Translations under genes and position numbers: made by a program | Notes under the pieces: model-generated | Database searches by the model: none | Told to the model about the DNA's origin: nothing | Seen by the model: only the letters and a program-made list of their open reading frames with translations | In this document: positions 11,092-23,451 of the stretch, one piece after another | Numbering within the stretch: the stretch's first letter is position 1 | How the letters are laid out: every line of letters begins with the position of its first letter | From: Panaeolus papilionaceus | Taxonomy: Eukaryota > Basidiomycota > Agaricomycetes > Agaricales | Length of the DNA: 64,000 nucleotides | Direction of reading: 5' to 3' | NCBI GenBank assembly: GCA_015501605.1 | Contig: JADNRZ010000011.1 | Coordinates: forward strand, 930,001-994,000

Positions 11092-13309
11092 CTACAGAAT
11101 ATACTTAAAATCTGGGTGACGATCACCCAATTCAATCCGTGCTTTGGCTTCGTCATAAGTACTCTTTTCATCGTCCTTTTTATACGGCTTCAGCAGCTCA
11201 TCCCTTCGAGCGACCTTCAGCCTGTTTTGACGTTTCAGGTAGATCATGTTGGCGAATGATAAAAGACCCGTTACCGCCGCACTATGATAATGATGAAGAG
11301 GGTATGAAAGCATTCAATGGTTCCGTCCACGAATATACGATCACGACCAACTTACAACGTTAGGGTCATTATCGTGGTCTTGGTGAATCTGGGCCCTTCC
11401 TTGGTAGGAAACCTCCACGTGCTCAAAATCGTACCCTAGGCCATTCAATCCGTCAACAATTCCCCGAGAATGATAGTGAATTGCAAGGAGTACTTACGGC
11501 ACCAGAAGAGAAGAAGCACAACGCAATTGTTGTCGCTCTGCGATAGTGAGGCTCAGAATTGTTGGATGCCCATCCGGCACCGAGGGGGACCATGGGATAC
11601 GAGCCAGACACCAGGAAAAAGAGAGAGCCGTACAACGTGTACTTGTCGCGTGAGCCTACGAAAGATGACGTAGTGGTCAGCGTCAGGTGAAGTTGTTCTA
11701 ACAAGTGCTTGACGCGGGAGGCCAAGACGTGGATTGAACCACTCACATAAGTAAATGATATATCCGATGCACGCCACCACCGCAAGGATAATCATGGGTA
11801 TACCACGACTCTTGTGCTTGTCAGAATAGTATGAGACCAGCAAGGTAACTAGAAATGGCCGCTCAATGAAGTGAGTGGAAACACGAGCGAATGAACACAC
11901 AGAAGAATGCAGCTCCGAAAGGACCGACACTCAATAATTGAGATTTAACTGGGCTGAAGCCAAGTTGCCTTACGATCGAGGGGAGGAAATTGGCAAGACC
12001 AAGAACATTCGACCCGGAGCAGAAGAACATGAGTGCTACCATGATGACATGGGGAGACATCAGCGACTGAACGACCTGCTTGATGCTGAATGTGTCGATA
12101 TGTCTATCCAGGGGGTTCTCGCGTTTAAGTCGCCGGTAAATCGCACTAGTTAGATGGTGAAATGAATCTTTCTGCCAATTGCATGATAAAGATCTAGATG
12201 TTATTGACTCACTCTTTTTCCTCCTGCGTCAAAAATAGGGACTCGTTGGGGGTTCTTGGGATGAGCCAAAATCCGGTTATTCCAGCCAAGACCGTGATGA
12301 TACCTTCCTGTATGATGTGAGTACCGCTGACCCTCCAAAGAAGCATACGGAGGATAAATTTACAATGATAAATATCCAAGCCCACCCAGCTAAACCTCCA
12401 ACTCCGTGCAGGTTAGTTAAACCAGCAGCCAGAAGGCCAGAAAATGCACCAGACAGCTACATCGAGTAGAATCATGAATTACGACTCTGCATACCATGAC
12501 GGAGTACATGTGGTGACGAGCTTACAGAAGCGGTCGAGAAAAAGAATGCTATTCTGTTGAATGAAAATGTGATAAGGTAGGGTTTGGGCAACTACGCACA
12601 ATCGCTAGTCTGCACTCACCTCATTGAAAGCTCCCGGCGGGGATAGAACCCGGAGAGATAAAGCACCAACCCAGGGAACAAGGGTCCTTCAAGTGCGCCA
12701 AGGAGAAGGCGAATGACAACGAGGTGAGCGTAGGTCTTCACAAAGCCCTGTGCTATCACCACAATACCCCAGGCGGTCACGATAAAAGGAAGCAAGATGT
12801 GCGGTCCAATACGTCGTAGTAAAAGGTTGGAGGGGATCTCGAATGCCATGAAAGTGCTGAATGACGATCGTCAATCATGATACAGGGATACAGCCCTCAT
12901 TGACGTACACATAAAGAATCGCAACACAAATTTGGTATTTATGATCTGTGAGGTGGAGGTCGGCCTGCAAGCCCGCGATGCGAGCGTTTCCTGAGAAAAG
13001 GGAGGGAGGATTTGATCAGTGAGGTCGAAGCTTTAGCAAGGTGTGAGTGCTTTACCAATATTAGCACGATCCTGAAGAGTATCACGGTGATCAACTGAAG
13101 ATATTTATGAAGAGATATCTTGGTCTCACCATGAAGTTTAGGAAGTAGAATAAAGCCATCATGGGTAGGATAGTTATGTCGAGTTTGAGAACAGCGCGCC
13201 TTTCGATGGCATGGTCGATTGAGTCGGCATCCACGGTGTCATCAATATCGTTTTTAGTACTATTGGAGTGGGTGAGCTTTAGCTCTGGGGCAATATGCTG
13301 GTTGGACAT
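11092..13309 (-). CDS. MFS permease, ACS (Dal5/TNA1-like) family, copy 1
   Basis: A multi-exon membrane transporter. The N-terminus is polar, followed by LDITILPMMALFYFLNF (helix 1). FEIPSNLLLRRIGP, then YAHLVVIRLLLGALEGPLFPG, fit helices 3-4 of the anion:cation symporter family. The tail LGDRHPDFKYIL is the family-typical C-terminus. This family carries organic anions such as allantoate, nicotinate and related carboxylates across the plasma membrane. The start MSNQHIAPELK was chosen because it aligns with the paralogue, although an in-frame ATG 12 codons upstream is possible. It is convergent with AFR1 across the tRNA pair and in tandem with a second copy. Substrate is unknown. Confidence 0.88.
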
Positions 13310-14149
13310 AGTTACTCGGGGTACATTCAATTCTTCATCACGCATTTATAACACTGCTCAACGTGAAGAAGCACACGAAAGCAAAGCTGCCGAACCACCT
13401 ACATGACAAGCGGGGAATCTATGTCATTGAACGATGCAGAGATCAGATCTTGTCAGGGATTGTTCTGGTTTGACTTCAACCCTTGCTAATTGAGAGGACG
13501 GATATGGACAGGATGTTGAGTTCAATTGTGTAGCTTTCATCTTGTTCCGCTAGCCTACGTTTCGGTCGCGCTGCTTTGGCATTCGAACCCCGCACAATTC
13601 GGATCCTTGGGGAGTATGTGCTTCTCCGGTTTCCTTCAAATTCTCCATTGTAGCATCGTGTTTAAAGTGATATAATTGGGGCCCATGTAGAACGCGAATG
13701 CGGTACGGAGGGATTGTGAGTGTTTCATTCCATTACGATATCATATCGCTCGTGGGAGGTAACAACTATCAGGGTTAGCCCTTTTCCACCGGGACATCGT
13801 CTTGGGATTCAAGCGATTGGTCACATGTATGGTACATGGAGTTCCTTCGAAGTTCGAAAGGATGGACCGGCGCCGAAATTCGATACCAGGATCTGGCCAG
13901 CCGCCAAGTACTTACAATGTCAATCTCCAAACTCGCCATTGGCAGGGACCTGCAGTGCTGCACATATTCCCAACAGGGTCATACGTCGACGTCCTCCTCA
14001 GACAATCAATCGAAGCATGTTGGCCTCTTTGGGAAGAATCAAAGGTTTTGGAAAGGATTCGAAGATAATTGCATTACATGTCATGATAAACGTTATGAAA
14101 ACCATTAAATAAATAAAATCGTCGAAAAATAGTTGCAAGCTGCTTCAGG
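13310..14149. other. Spacer between tandem permeases
   Basis: About 840 bp containing the 5' region of MFS copy 1 and the 3' flank of copy 2. Only short shadow frames occur and I see no third gene or repeat. Confidence 0.5.
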
Positions 14150-16345
14150 CTACAGCATGTATTTGAAATCAGGATGGCGATCACCAAGTTCAATCCATGC
14201 CTTGGCTTCATCATAACCACCTTTCTCATCATCATTGGCGAAAGGTTTCAACAGCTCCTCTCGTCTGACTTCCTTCAGCTTGTTTTGACGCGTCAAGTAA
14301 ACCCGTATCGCGAATGCTAGGACACCCGTCACAGCCGCACTATAATTGACACGATCAACAACTATTCGTTGTCTGGCGTTCGTTTGAATGAGGCAAATGA
14401 CTTACAAGGTCATAGTCATGATGGTGGTATTTGTGAAACGCGGCCCCTCTTTAGTGGGGAATCTCCATGTGCTCAGAATAGTGCCCTGAGACGCAAGAAC
14501 GCTGGTATCATTTCACCATCAAGTGATAAAATCCAAGAACTTACAGCTCCAGTGAAGAAGAAGCAGAATCCAATCGTGGTGGCTCTTCGGTAGTGGGGCT
14601 CAGAGTTATTAGCTGCCCAGCCTGCACCAATTGGAATCATAGGATATGACCCAGAGACTAAGAAGAAGAGGGATCCGTACATCGTATACTTATCGTGTGA
14701 GCCTAGGATTTCGGGTTCACGATGATCAGTTGGTTTTTGTTCGAATATGTCTTCTAGAGAATATCCAGTCGGAGATTGAGTTACTTACAGAGATAAATGA
14801 TGTATCCCACAACTGCAACCATCGAGAGGACAATCAAGGGAATGCCCCGAGATTTATATTTATCGGAATAATATGAAGCGGTTAAAGTCACTAACAGTTT
14901 CGGGAGGTCTTTAGCATGGCTGACTGCGCCTATCAGGATGAGAAGTACTACTACTAACCGAAGAAACCCGCTCCGAAAGGACCGACACTGAGGAGTTGAG
15001 ATTTGATTGGGCTGAAGCCGAGCTGCCTTACAATAGACGGCAAAAAGTTAGCAAGGCCGAGGATGTTCGACCCAGAGCAGAAGAACATGACGAATGCCAT
15101 CATAACATGGGGAGAGGTGATTGATCGAAGGACCTGCTTGAAAGTGAAAGTATCGACGTGCTTGTCCAGGGGATTTTCGCGAGCCAGGCGGCGGTAGACC
15201 GCACTATATATGTGATTAATTGAATAAAATTGGATCAATCGAGGGAAACTCGAATAAGTGGAGGTCTGACGTACTCTCGTTCATCCTGAGTTAAGAACAT
15301 GGAATCGTTAGGCGTTTTAGGAACAAGCCAGAAGCCTATGATCCCGGCCAAAGCTGTGACAATTCCTTCCTGGATCGATGTTATTGACTATCGATACCTA
15401 GTTTGATGATCACAAACTCACAATGATAAAAATCCACGACCACCCCGCTAAACCCCCTATACCATCCATGTTCGCCAAAGCAGCGGCTAGAAGGCCGGAA
15501 AATGCACCGGAAAGCTATGAGAAACACGCAACTGTTGGATGCAAGAATCAATCGAGTAAGCTTCGTGGACTTACAGAGGCGGTAGAAACGACTAAGGCAA
15601 GTCTGTTGGATGATAAAACCATGAGTATATGTCACTTTGGCTCGAATCATCAAGATGCTCAAGGCGCTAACCTCATCGATAGCTCGCGGCGGGTATAGAA
15701 CCCAGAGAGGTAGAGAACCAACCCAGGAAGCAGTGGCCCTTCGAGAGCACCAAGGATGAGACGAATAGCGACGAGATGACCATAGGTCTTCACGAATCCT
15801 TGCGCCATAACGACAGAACCCCATATTGTTACAATGAATGGGAGTAGGATATGAGGCCCAATCTTTCGAAGCAATAGGTTGGAGGGAATCTCGAATGCCA
15901 TGTAAGTCCTGGGGATCGTTAGACTTGGCACATCGACAACGGGTCTGTTCGAATTGCTCACACGTAGAGGATGGCGACACAAATTTGGTACTTGTGATCC
16001 GTTAAATGGAGATCGGCCTGCATGCCTGCGATTCGTGCATTTCCTAGACAAAATGTTTCATGCCTGAGTCAAGGAGTCGCTCGATGAAGGCAAAGGGACA
16101 TACCAATATTGGCACGATCCTACGTTTCGACGTTTATCAGCGATTTCAAAGTGACAACAGCATTCGATGCGCACCATGAAGTTGAGAAAGTAAAACAGAG
16201 CCATCATTGGCAGCACAGTAATATCGAGCTTTAGAACCGCGCGCTTCTCGAGGGCATGGTCGATCGAATTGTCCACCTTTTCGTTGTAACTGCTGTTGTT
16301 GGTCTGAACTGCCTTGAGATCGGGAGCAACATGTTGGTCAGACAT
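14150..16345 (-). CDS. MFS permease, ACS family, copy 2
   Basis: A tandem paralogue of the preceding permease with the same exon pattern. It starts MSDQHVAPDLK, runs through LDITVLPMMALFYFLNF, FEIPSNLLLRKIGP and LVAIRLILGALEGPLLPG, then GFSPIKSQLLSVGPFGAGF and PIGAGWAANNSEPHYRRAT, and ends LGDRHPDFKYML. About twelve transmembrane helices can be traced across exons and no disabling stop is seen. The similarity to copy 1 implies local tandem duplication. Likely an organic-anion symporter, and its location beside the AFR genes suggests but does not prove transport of their substrate or product. Confidence 0.88.
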
Positions 16346-16901
16346 GATGAACGAGGGTCAAAGTCTTCTCTCTTCATTGAAACATGCTTTATACTGATCG
16401 GGGGGCGTATGTCAGAAACTTAATCTCCACCTCTCTGCACTGTGAACCCAGCTGAAGGGTTAATCCCTCTGAGATTTCATAAGTGAATAACGGTACTTGA
16501 GAAGAGGGTAAGTAAGGAAGATCATCATTTATAGTGATATAATTACATACCTTATTATTCTATATTCACTTACACAAAGATGGTTATTCAGGGTGAATTT
16601 TCACTCACCGAAATCATCCACGAAAGCCCTCTTGAAATGAGGGATACCCTCCAGCGCAGCAGAGGAATTGCATAAAAAGTGGTTAAAAGTGATATTAAAG
16701 AGAGCTATATATATACAAAAAGAGGTCTCGAAGAGGAAATAACGACTGATCTAATGCGTGTATAGAGGTTTAAATACGAGAAAAATGATGTGAAACAGTG
16801 ATAATAGAAGGAGTTAAAAACATAGAAAATGTGAATGAAAGCTAAGGAACTTGTTGGTAATATGGATTCAACGAAGAGATTATAAGCACGAAAAAAATAA
16901 T
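16346..16901. other. AT-rich spacer, no gene seen
   Basis: Between the 5' end of MFS copy 2 and the 3' end of the next gene. It is AT-rich, with stretches such as atatatatacaaaaaga near 16710, and has no coding block or repeat I can support. Confidence 0.5.
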
Positions 16902-18758
16902 TTAAACCCTCAGTTTCTTCTTGTCTCGAGCATCCTTGAGGGCAAAAAGAGCCTTCCTCTTTTTCGCCGTTGCAACCTCTTCATCGTCCTCATCCTCGTC
17001 CTCATCACCTTCGCTGTCCTTGTCCTCATCACCTTCGCCGTCCTCGTCCTGCTCGCCTTCGCCCTCTTCATTCTCGTCCTCTTCGTCATCTCCATGCTCC
17101 ACTCCCAGATCATCTTCCATCTCCACATCAATACCCTCAAATCCGCCCCCATCATTGTCCATCGCGTCGTCGCCATCCTCGCCGTTTTCATCTTCGCTAT
17201 CCACATAATTGACTCTGGACCTCCTGTTATAGGAACTGGTGTTGCGACCACCGAAAACTCTGGCTTCATCATCGTCGGCGTCGTCGTCACTGTCAGCCTC
17301 AGCCTGCGCATCATGTGCAAGTATATCAGCATAATTTGGGAGTTCATGCCATTGGAAATTAGTGGTTGCGGAAAAGGGGGAGATCGGAGAGAAGTGAGCA
17401 CGAGCGGGAAGAGTGAGGTCGTTGTCATCGTCATCATCATTGTCTAGTGCATTATTTCCAGGTGTTGCAGGGGCGTTTGGGGATTGAGTGGTGATGTCGT
17501 TGTCGGATTGATTAACGGCATTGTCGTTATCTGACACCAAGTCGTCGTCGACTGCGCGGCTCACACGGGCTAGATGGTGACGTTTGTTCTTCACAACTGA
17601 TTGAATGAGATCTGGGATTGGCCAGGCATCTTCGTAACGAGAGAAAATTGGCATTTCCTTCTTTAACTGATTAAATTAGTACATACTATACACAGTTTTG
17701 TAATGACTGACCACACTGATAAGCTTGGCAAGCTGAACGTGAGAGAAGCTGCGGAAGGTATCCGTTGCTACATTGACGCCAAGTCCAACAAGAGTCGTGT
17801 AGACCTGTTGCTACAGATTGCAGGTGAGCAGTGAATCAAGAAGATAATGAACCACCTACACGAGTGTTCAAATACGCCCTACGGTCAACTTTCCCTTCCG
17901 TCAGTTGCATGGCAGCTTGGAGGTTGCCCAGAGGCTTGGGTCGAGGGATCAAGGACTCCTTCTGCTTTTTAGCTGCCTTGGATTGTCCGAGTTGCTTCCT
18001 TAAGCGCGCAAGCTGGGCTGCAATAAGATCAGACATGTTGTATGCAGTAATGAATGAAAGAGAAAACGAATCACCATCTTGAGCAGCCATTTTCTTCTCC
18101 ATTGCAGCACGACTGAGACGCTGGGCTGCAGGCGAAGAGTCAGACACATCCTCATCAGAAGCAGACACAGACTCGGAGTCTGCATCTGAATCTGAGTCTG
18201 ACTTGGAGTCAGAGCTGTTGGTATCAATGGCTTGCAATGGACGCTCTAATGAAACGAGAATAAGTATGTGTATAGCTAGAGAGACGTGATCATACTATTA
18301 GAACCATGAACTGCGGCTGGCTTCTTGGTGGCTGGTTTCGTAGCAGCAGGTTTCGCGGCGGTGGATTTGGTAGCGGGTTTGGGGGCAGCGGATTTGGTAG
18401 CAGGTTTGGTGGTGGCAGATTTGATAGTAGCAGGTTTGGTGGTGGCGGGTTTGATAGCTGCAGGTTTGGTAGCGGCGAGTTTGGTAGTGGCGGATTTGGT
18501 AGTAGCAAGTTTGGTAGTGACGGTGGCGGGTTTGATAGTAGCGGGTTTGGTAGCGGTGGGTTTGATAGTAGCGGGTTTGATAGTAGTGGGTTTACGGGCG
18601 GGTTTGGTAGTGGCAGGTTTGGTTGCGGCGGGTTTACGGGCGGGTTTAGTAGCAGCAGGTTTGCGTGTGGGTTTGGCGACAGCGTTGGTGGTGGTGGACT
18701 TGTTTGTCTGACGAGTGACGTGATCCGTTGGGTTAACATTTTCGTTGTTACGAGGCAT
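16902..18758 (-). CDS. Low-complexity hypothetical protein (Lys/Pro/Ala/Thr head, acidic tail)
   Basis: Begins MPRNNENVNPTDH, followed by about 120 residues of K-P-A-T repeats resembling linker-histone-like basic tails. A Ser/Asp-rich block (SDSKSDSDSDADSES) and a short ordered region follow (AQLARLRKQLGQSKAAKKQKESLIPRPKPLGNLQAAMQL, then FSRYEDAWPIPDLIQSVVKN). The protein ends in a long Asp/Glu tract and KKRKALFALKDARDKKKLRV. Introns near 18245-18295, 18020-18075, 17825-17870 and 17655-17715 join the blocks. The ordered middle, with RPKPLGNLQ and YEDAWP, recurs in agaricomycete hypothetical proteins. Charge separation suggests a nuclear protein, which is inference. The long open frames on the opposite strand are shadows of the repeats. 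Confidence 0.7.
18302..18720 (-). repeat. Degenerate Lys-Pro-Ala-Thr coding repeat
   Basis: Short tandem-like units encoding (A/T)-K-P-(A/T) run through exon 1 of the preceding gene. All three frames stay mostly open on both strands because the unit is short and GC-biased. This explains the Gly-rich and Ala/Val-rich shadow frames on the + strand. Confidence 0.6.
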
Positions 18759-19393
18759 GCTTGTAGAAGTGAGAAAGAACAGAAGGGTAAGATGGGAATG
18801 TAAGCTATCTTGTGAGCCTTTTTATAGAGAAAATACGCACCATCTTGAATAGGAATACCAAAGGACGAGCAGAAAGATGCTTCGACAATCAAATTGTTAG
18901 CGTAAAATGGTCAGGGATACAAGAAGAAACGAACATACCAGGTCCCCGTAGAGAAGTGGTGGCCGGGATTCAACATAAAAATCAAAATATGGAGTTGTGC
19001 CTTGTCTTAAGCGGTGCAGGGATATGCGCGCCAGACTAAATGAGACTTGTGAACCTCGTGCATACTAACGGAGGACCAGTGTCTCCATGGATAGTATGGG
19101 GATAATTACGTCGCCGCAAAGGGTTCCCTATTGAAAAAAAAAAGCCGTCAGTGGTTATGCTGACTTGGAATGCAAAAATTGATATCAAATTAAGGGGCTA
19201 CACCGGGCGGCTCTCGACAATCCTGCACTGACCCCAGCTCTTGCGCGTCCATTGCAGGGCTCGCATTGTTTAAATTTTATAAATGAGGATAAACAAAGAC
19301 GTATATCATCAGATATAAAGGATAGGGAGGAGCAAGCGATGAATCAACTCACCTTGAGTGTCCCTCTCCCATTCTCTCTCTGATATCTCTGTG
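18759..19393. other. Divergent spacer, no gene seen
   Basis: Shared upstream region of the low-complexity gene (-) and the hypothetical gene at 19394 (+). It contains an A-run near 19133-19143 and no clear coding blocks. Confidence 0.4.
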
Positions 19394-20108
19394 ATGCTGG
19401 AACTTCGCGTTCACATGTCCTCCGATTTCAAAGCATCGGTTATCTTCGACGGCAACAATGAGCTATCGCTCACCTGTGGCAAGGATTCCGAATCCGAAGT
19501 CGACACCGATACTGAATCCGACTGCGGGTGCGATGAAAACCAACTTGCGCACTATGAGATCGATGGAACTGTCCGTACCGATCTGCGTGAGCGTTGTCTT
19601 CGACGTGTTAATGGCCCGATTGGTGGCGCTGAATGTAAGGTTTTCATATGCAAGTCATTCTTGAAGCAGTTGACTAACTCCCCGTTTTTTTCAGCGGAGA
19701 GTGTACCCGGTGATTATTCTACAAACGATGGTGAGTAATATATGCTCAGTTAAATACACGGACTTACAGATTCTGATATATAGAGTCGGACACCGAGCCC
19801 GAGACTATTGAGAATAATAGTATAAGCATCGGTGTTTCCAGCGAACGGAACACAACACCACCTGCAAACCAATTACAGGAAGGTTAGTCCCAATATGTTT
19901 CATGATATGGTGTGAACGATCAGCTAACCTTGTAAAAACTGCAGTCAAACAGGTTAAGAAGCGCCCGCCACCCCGGAAGCAAGTCACTCACTGGAATATC
20001 AGGGTGGAAGCTGCGCGAAAATCCAGCAATAAACGAAATAAGGGTACTCGCCGTGATTCGGGATCTGTAGAGGGCGGGAATTTTCAGGTTAGTTTGCACG
20101 CTGCTTAG
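19394..20108 (+). CDS. Small acidic/basic hypothetical protein
   Basis: Exons can be joined into roughly 180 residues: an ordered start (MLELRVHMSSDFKASVIFDGNNELSL), an acidic Ser/Asp/Thr block (SESEVDTDTESDCGCDE), two short exons (AESVPGDYSTNDG and a SDTEPE-rich one), and a Lys/Arg-rich end (VKQVKKRPPPRKQVTHW). Introns lie near 19636-19693, 19731-19782 and 19881-19943. I do not recognise a domain. The acidic-then-basic layout resembles small nuclear proteins but this is not diagnostic. A later in-frame ATG (MSSDFKASV) is an alternative start. Confidence 0.45.
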
Positions 20109-20405
20109 AGAATTTTTGGGAACTTACTTTAGACCTTAGATCAATCTCAATGTTTTGGGGAACAGTCGTAAATTTAATATGACATTAACTAGATAGATTA
20201 GTTCCAATTTAATAGAATAAAATGCTGCATTTACCAGAAAAAAAAACAGGCCAGCATGATAACGTGCATTACAAAATGAAGATAATTAAAAATGAGACAA
20301 TAGCAGTCCAAGCAGTCCAAGATGCCTGTAAAATATGAATTTAAGATTAAAAACATTACTTAATATAACCAAAAAAAAACATACCAAGAACGAGTTGTGC
20401 GTTGT

Positions 20406-22599
20406 TTAAGATGAACCAGACGATGGTTCATATAGACGATGGGGAATGAGAGCAGCCCGGCGAAAGTAATTGAAGAACTGTTGGCAGTAAAATGACGCAA
20501 CAGCATGCTCCAGCTCATGAGCCTCTCGAAGTGTGATCCCTTCAATGCTGCGCTGCCGCCCAATTCCGAGGATACGTGGCTTCTCCCCCTTCCACGAGTT
20601 CATTAAGCCAGCGAAGTTCAGCAGGGAAGGCAGCCTTGATCGGATATCATCTGCCGCAAGCCCGGAATTAGGAGGGTCAAGGGAGGGGAGGTAGTAGGTC
20701 ATGCCAGGGAACAGAGCCCGAACCTCAAACTCCCTTGCTTGCTTCTCGGCATCGCTACTACACTTCGGGTGAGCCGTGCGGTGAAGAAGGAGTAACTCCT
20801 TGCGAAAATTGAGCTCATAAAGCTCGAAGAGGAAGTTGCGAATGCAGGAGGGTGGTGGAAGCACACCGGACTCAAAACTTTGGCCACCAAGTCTGAAGGG
20901 CCTGTCCCTGCCTGAGGAGAAGGTTTGACGACCTCGAGCCGATGCAGGAACAAGCAGTCTCAGTGCCTTTCGATGGTTCTCCATCGCTCGTGAATCGCCA
21001 GCTTGGGGTCGGTAGTCAGGAATTGGGTCGTTGAAATTGATGGTGAGCAGGTCCCGCCACTCCTGAGCGCTCAGTGAGGCTCCCGGTGTTGTTGTTATCT
21101 TTGAAATCCATGCTGACTGGATGCGAGCGTACTGTTCGAGGAGGTGTTGCCGTCTTGCATCTGTTTCAACCGCAACGAAGAGGCCTGGATCTGGAAACGC
21201 GTAGAAAATGCCACGTTTGATGTGGGCTAGAGTGGGAGGCTGACTCTGGTCCACGTTACGAAGGGCATTTGCCCAGGCAGGAATAGAAAATGGTGCCAAG
21301 GGACCTTCCAATGGTAAAAACTTGTTACGTTGAATCTTCGGCGGGTTTTTGGGCTTCGGCGGGTTCTGGGGCTGCGGCAGGTTTTTGGGCTTGACTGAGT
21401 ATCAAACAAGTTAGAATGATTTAAAGATAATACACATGCGATTAACATACCATTTGATGAAGAAAAACCACTCGCACTTGACGCCGTTTTCGCCTTTTTT
21501 CGAGGAGGGGCACCACTTGATGAGGCCTCAGGTGCTTGTGCCGTGGAAGGCTGAGTACCCGAAGAAGCAGGACTACCAGAGGGCGGCGCTGAAGACGAGA
21601 TGGGAACATCCTCAAAGGGATCGGCACTGCAGCTCCATCGGCGAGAAAAGGTGTGAATATGGCCGACGAGCTCGGCAGATGTAATGAACACTTCCCCAGA
21701 GAAGAGGGGTGGAAAAGCACTGTGCGGTTGATTGACAAGCACATTGTAATAGTGAATTGGCACTACCTCAGATAAGACGGTGTTTCCAAAATTCTGGGGA
21801 CTCCACTCCCAAATGTACCAAACAGGGAGGCCGGCGGCCATAAACTCCTCCACAATCCTGACTTTGGAAGTGAATATACCTATCGTTTTGGCGAGGGTAG
21901 GTCGGGAAGACTGAGCGGCATCCATCCGTGGCTTGTAAACCTCGACGTAATCCAAACACCCTAGCATTTCTAGGTAGTAGCGTTGTAGTTCGGTCAGGGT
22001 AAAGCGTATCTGGTGCCATGTTGTTGTAAGGGCTTGAAGACGCACAAAGGTATAATGGAGTGCACGTTCGAGAACGGAAACGAACTTCTTGACCGGTTTG
22101 TCGTCTGGGGTCGACGATGACCACTTTGTGAATCGATCCTGCAACGATTCCACCAGAGGTTTCATCCTTGTCTCTACGAAGACCGGGTTCAACCTCCCCA
22201 ATCCATCTAAAATGCTGCCATTATTGACAGGGACGAAGTCGGCGTCAACGGGATCATACCACATAACTGAAAGTGGCTCATTGGGATCCTCAGGGCGTCG
22301 GGGAATAGCGCCAAGATGGGGATGCTGCTCGCTGTATGGTTGGGGCCACAAGGTGGGATCATCGGGCCCATAGCGATAGTCTTCACGAACACGGATATGA
22401 CGGTATCCGAGGAGAGGGTGCGGAATAAAGGACTCGTTTGGCGTCGTATAAACAAATTTCCCTATGATTGCCCCAACCTTCCCGTCATAAGCGGTGAGAG
22501 GGGCTTGAGAGGATAATTAGAATACAGGCAAATTGTAGGTGCTATTTGATACTCACCAGCAGAGTTTTTGTTTGCGAGTAGACATCCTGAGGTATCCAT
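20406..22599 (-). CDS. Agaricomycete multi-copy-type hypothetical protein next to a transposase
   Basis: Three exons join well. Exon 1 starts MDTSGCLLANKNSA and splices in phase to APLTAYDGKVGAIIGKFVY. Exon 2 runs through WYDPVDADFVP, LDGLGRLNPVFVE, LTELQRYYLEMLG and VPVWYIWE-like sequence to a Ser/Pro/Ala linker with PPRKKAKTA (possible nuclear localisation signal). Exon 3 starts KPKNLPQPQNPPKPKNPPK and carries an ordered helical domain to EPSSGSS. The total is about 680 residues with no stop in frame. The WYDP...LDGLGRL...QRYYLE pattern is, to my knowledge, a lineage-expanded family of unknown function in mushroom genomes. It is divergent from the Tnp2 transposase gene with a motif-laden spacer, so it may be a second gene of the same mobile element (inference). 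Confidence 0.72.
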
Positions 22600-22792
22600 T
22601 AAAACTTGAACGGTGCTTGAAAGGTTTGAATCTGAAAAAGGTCAGCACAGTACTAGATCACCGAATAGACATACTCACTAAGACCTGCAGAAATATATGA
22701 TCCAAATCAGAGCCTGTGTAAGCTAATGCCTGCGCTGAGAGAAGGCTAGCAGAAGTCGGGGGTGTCTTGAAGGGTGAAGGCTGGATCGGGCA

Positions 22793-23062
22793 TGACACGG
22801 AGTCGTGAACCCGCTGGTAGGATACCCATTGCAAGCAAAATGACACGAAGTCAAGATTGCTACTTCAAAGCCTGCAAGAGGACACGAAGTCATCTTGAGC
22901 TTTGAATCTGAGCAACACAAAGTCGACTCAGTAGATCCCACTGGTAAGGATACCCATTGCGACCACGATGACACGAAGTCAACGAGCACAAAAAGCAAAC
23001 TTCAAGGTCAAGAAATGACGCGAAGTCAATTCTGAGCTTCAAGTCTGAGCGACGCGAAGTCG
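22793..23062 (-). promoter_or_regulatory. Cluster A of 13-bp TGAC-N5-GTCA motifs
   Basis: Seven copies of TGACACGAAGTCA or close variants at 22793, 22841, 22880, 22913, 22969, 23016 and 23050 (13 bp each). Read on the minus strand, the direction of the neighbouring gene starting at 22599, they are TGACTTCGTGTCA. The half-sites TGAC and GTCA are nearly constant and position 5 of the spacer varies A/G. Confidence 0.8.
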
Positions 23063-23068
23063 ACTCAG
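22817..23068. repeat. Two diverged ~130-bp tandem units
   Basis: GGATACCCATTGC followed by a motif copy occurs near 22820 and again near 22948. GAGCTT...CTGAGC...AGTCGACTCAG occurs at about 22898-22931 and again at 23034-23068. The offset is roughly 127-136 bp, so cluster A arose partly by tandem duplication of a unit carrying several motifs. Confidence 0.7.
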
Positions 23069-23451
23069 CGGGATGGGGATGGGGATCGGTGGCATGATGG
23101 TTGTCGTCCTAACAATGGCTCACCAAGGTTGAATCTTGACGCTTGTTTCCTGATAATGGAAGATAACTGTAAGTATAATGAAACTTAAGATTGTGGTGGG
23201 TTTAATACCTTGAGAGCTTACGTCGTTCTTGTCTACCAGAAAAGACGACAATGATGTGATAGAGAGCAAGGGGGAAGACGTTGTGCTAAGGGGTTCAAGT
23301 CAACGTTGCACTGCACAAACCAACCATAGGTCACGTGTATTTGTTTTGTCACGATGTCACGTCGTTGGACTCTGACACGACCGAGTCTGTCTCTGTTTGC
23401 TCTCACCTTTGCACCGACACACCCAGCAACGATATGCCAGCTACACCATCT

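Noticed and set aside
11453..11930. Separate frames within MFS copy 1 as independent genes
   Set aside because: They are consecutive exons of the permease (YRMGIQQF, PRCRMG regions are out-of-frame reads) and match MFS copy 2 exon by exon.
16851..17447. Long + strand frame opposite the acidic tail (198 codons)
   Set aside because: It mirrors a GAN/GAC-type repeat on the minus strand. Composition is low-complexity and the minus-strand gene explains it.
18306..18803. Gly/Ser/Phe-rich + strand frame resembling a silk or RNA-binding repeat
   Set aside because: Reverse-strand shadow of the Lys-Pro-Ala-Thr repeat exon. All frames are open because of the short repeat.
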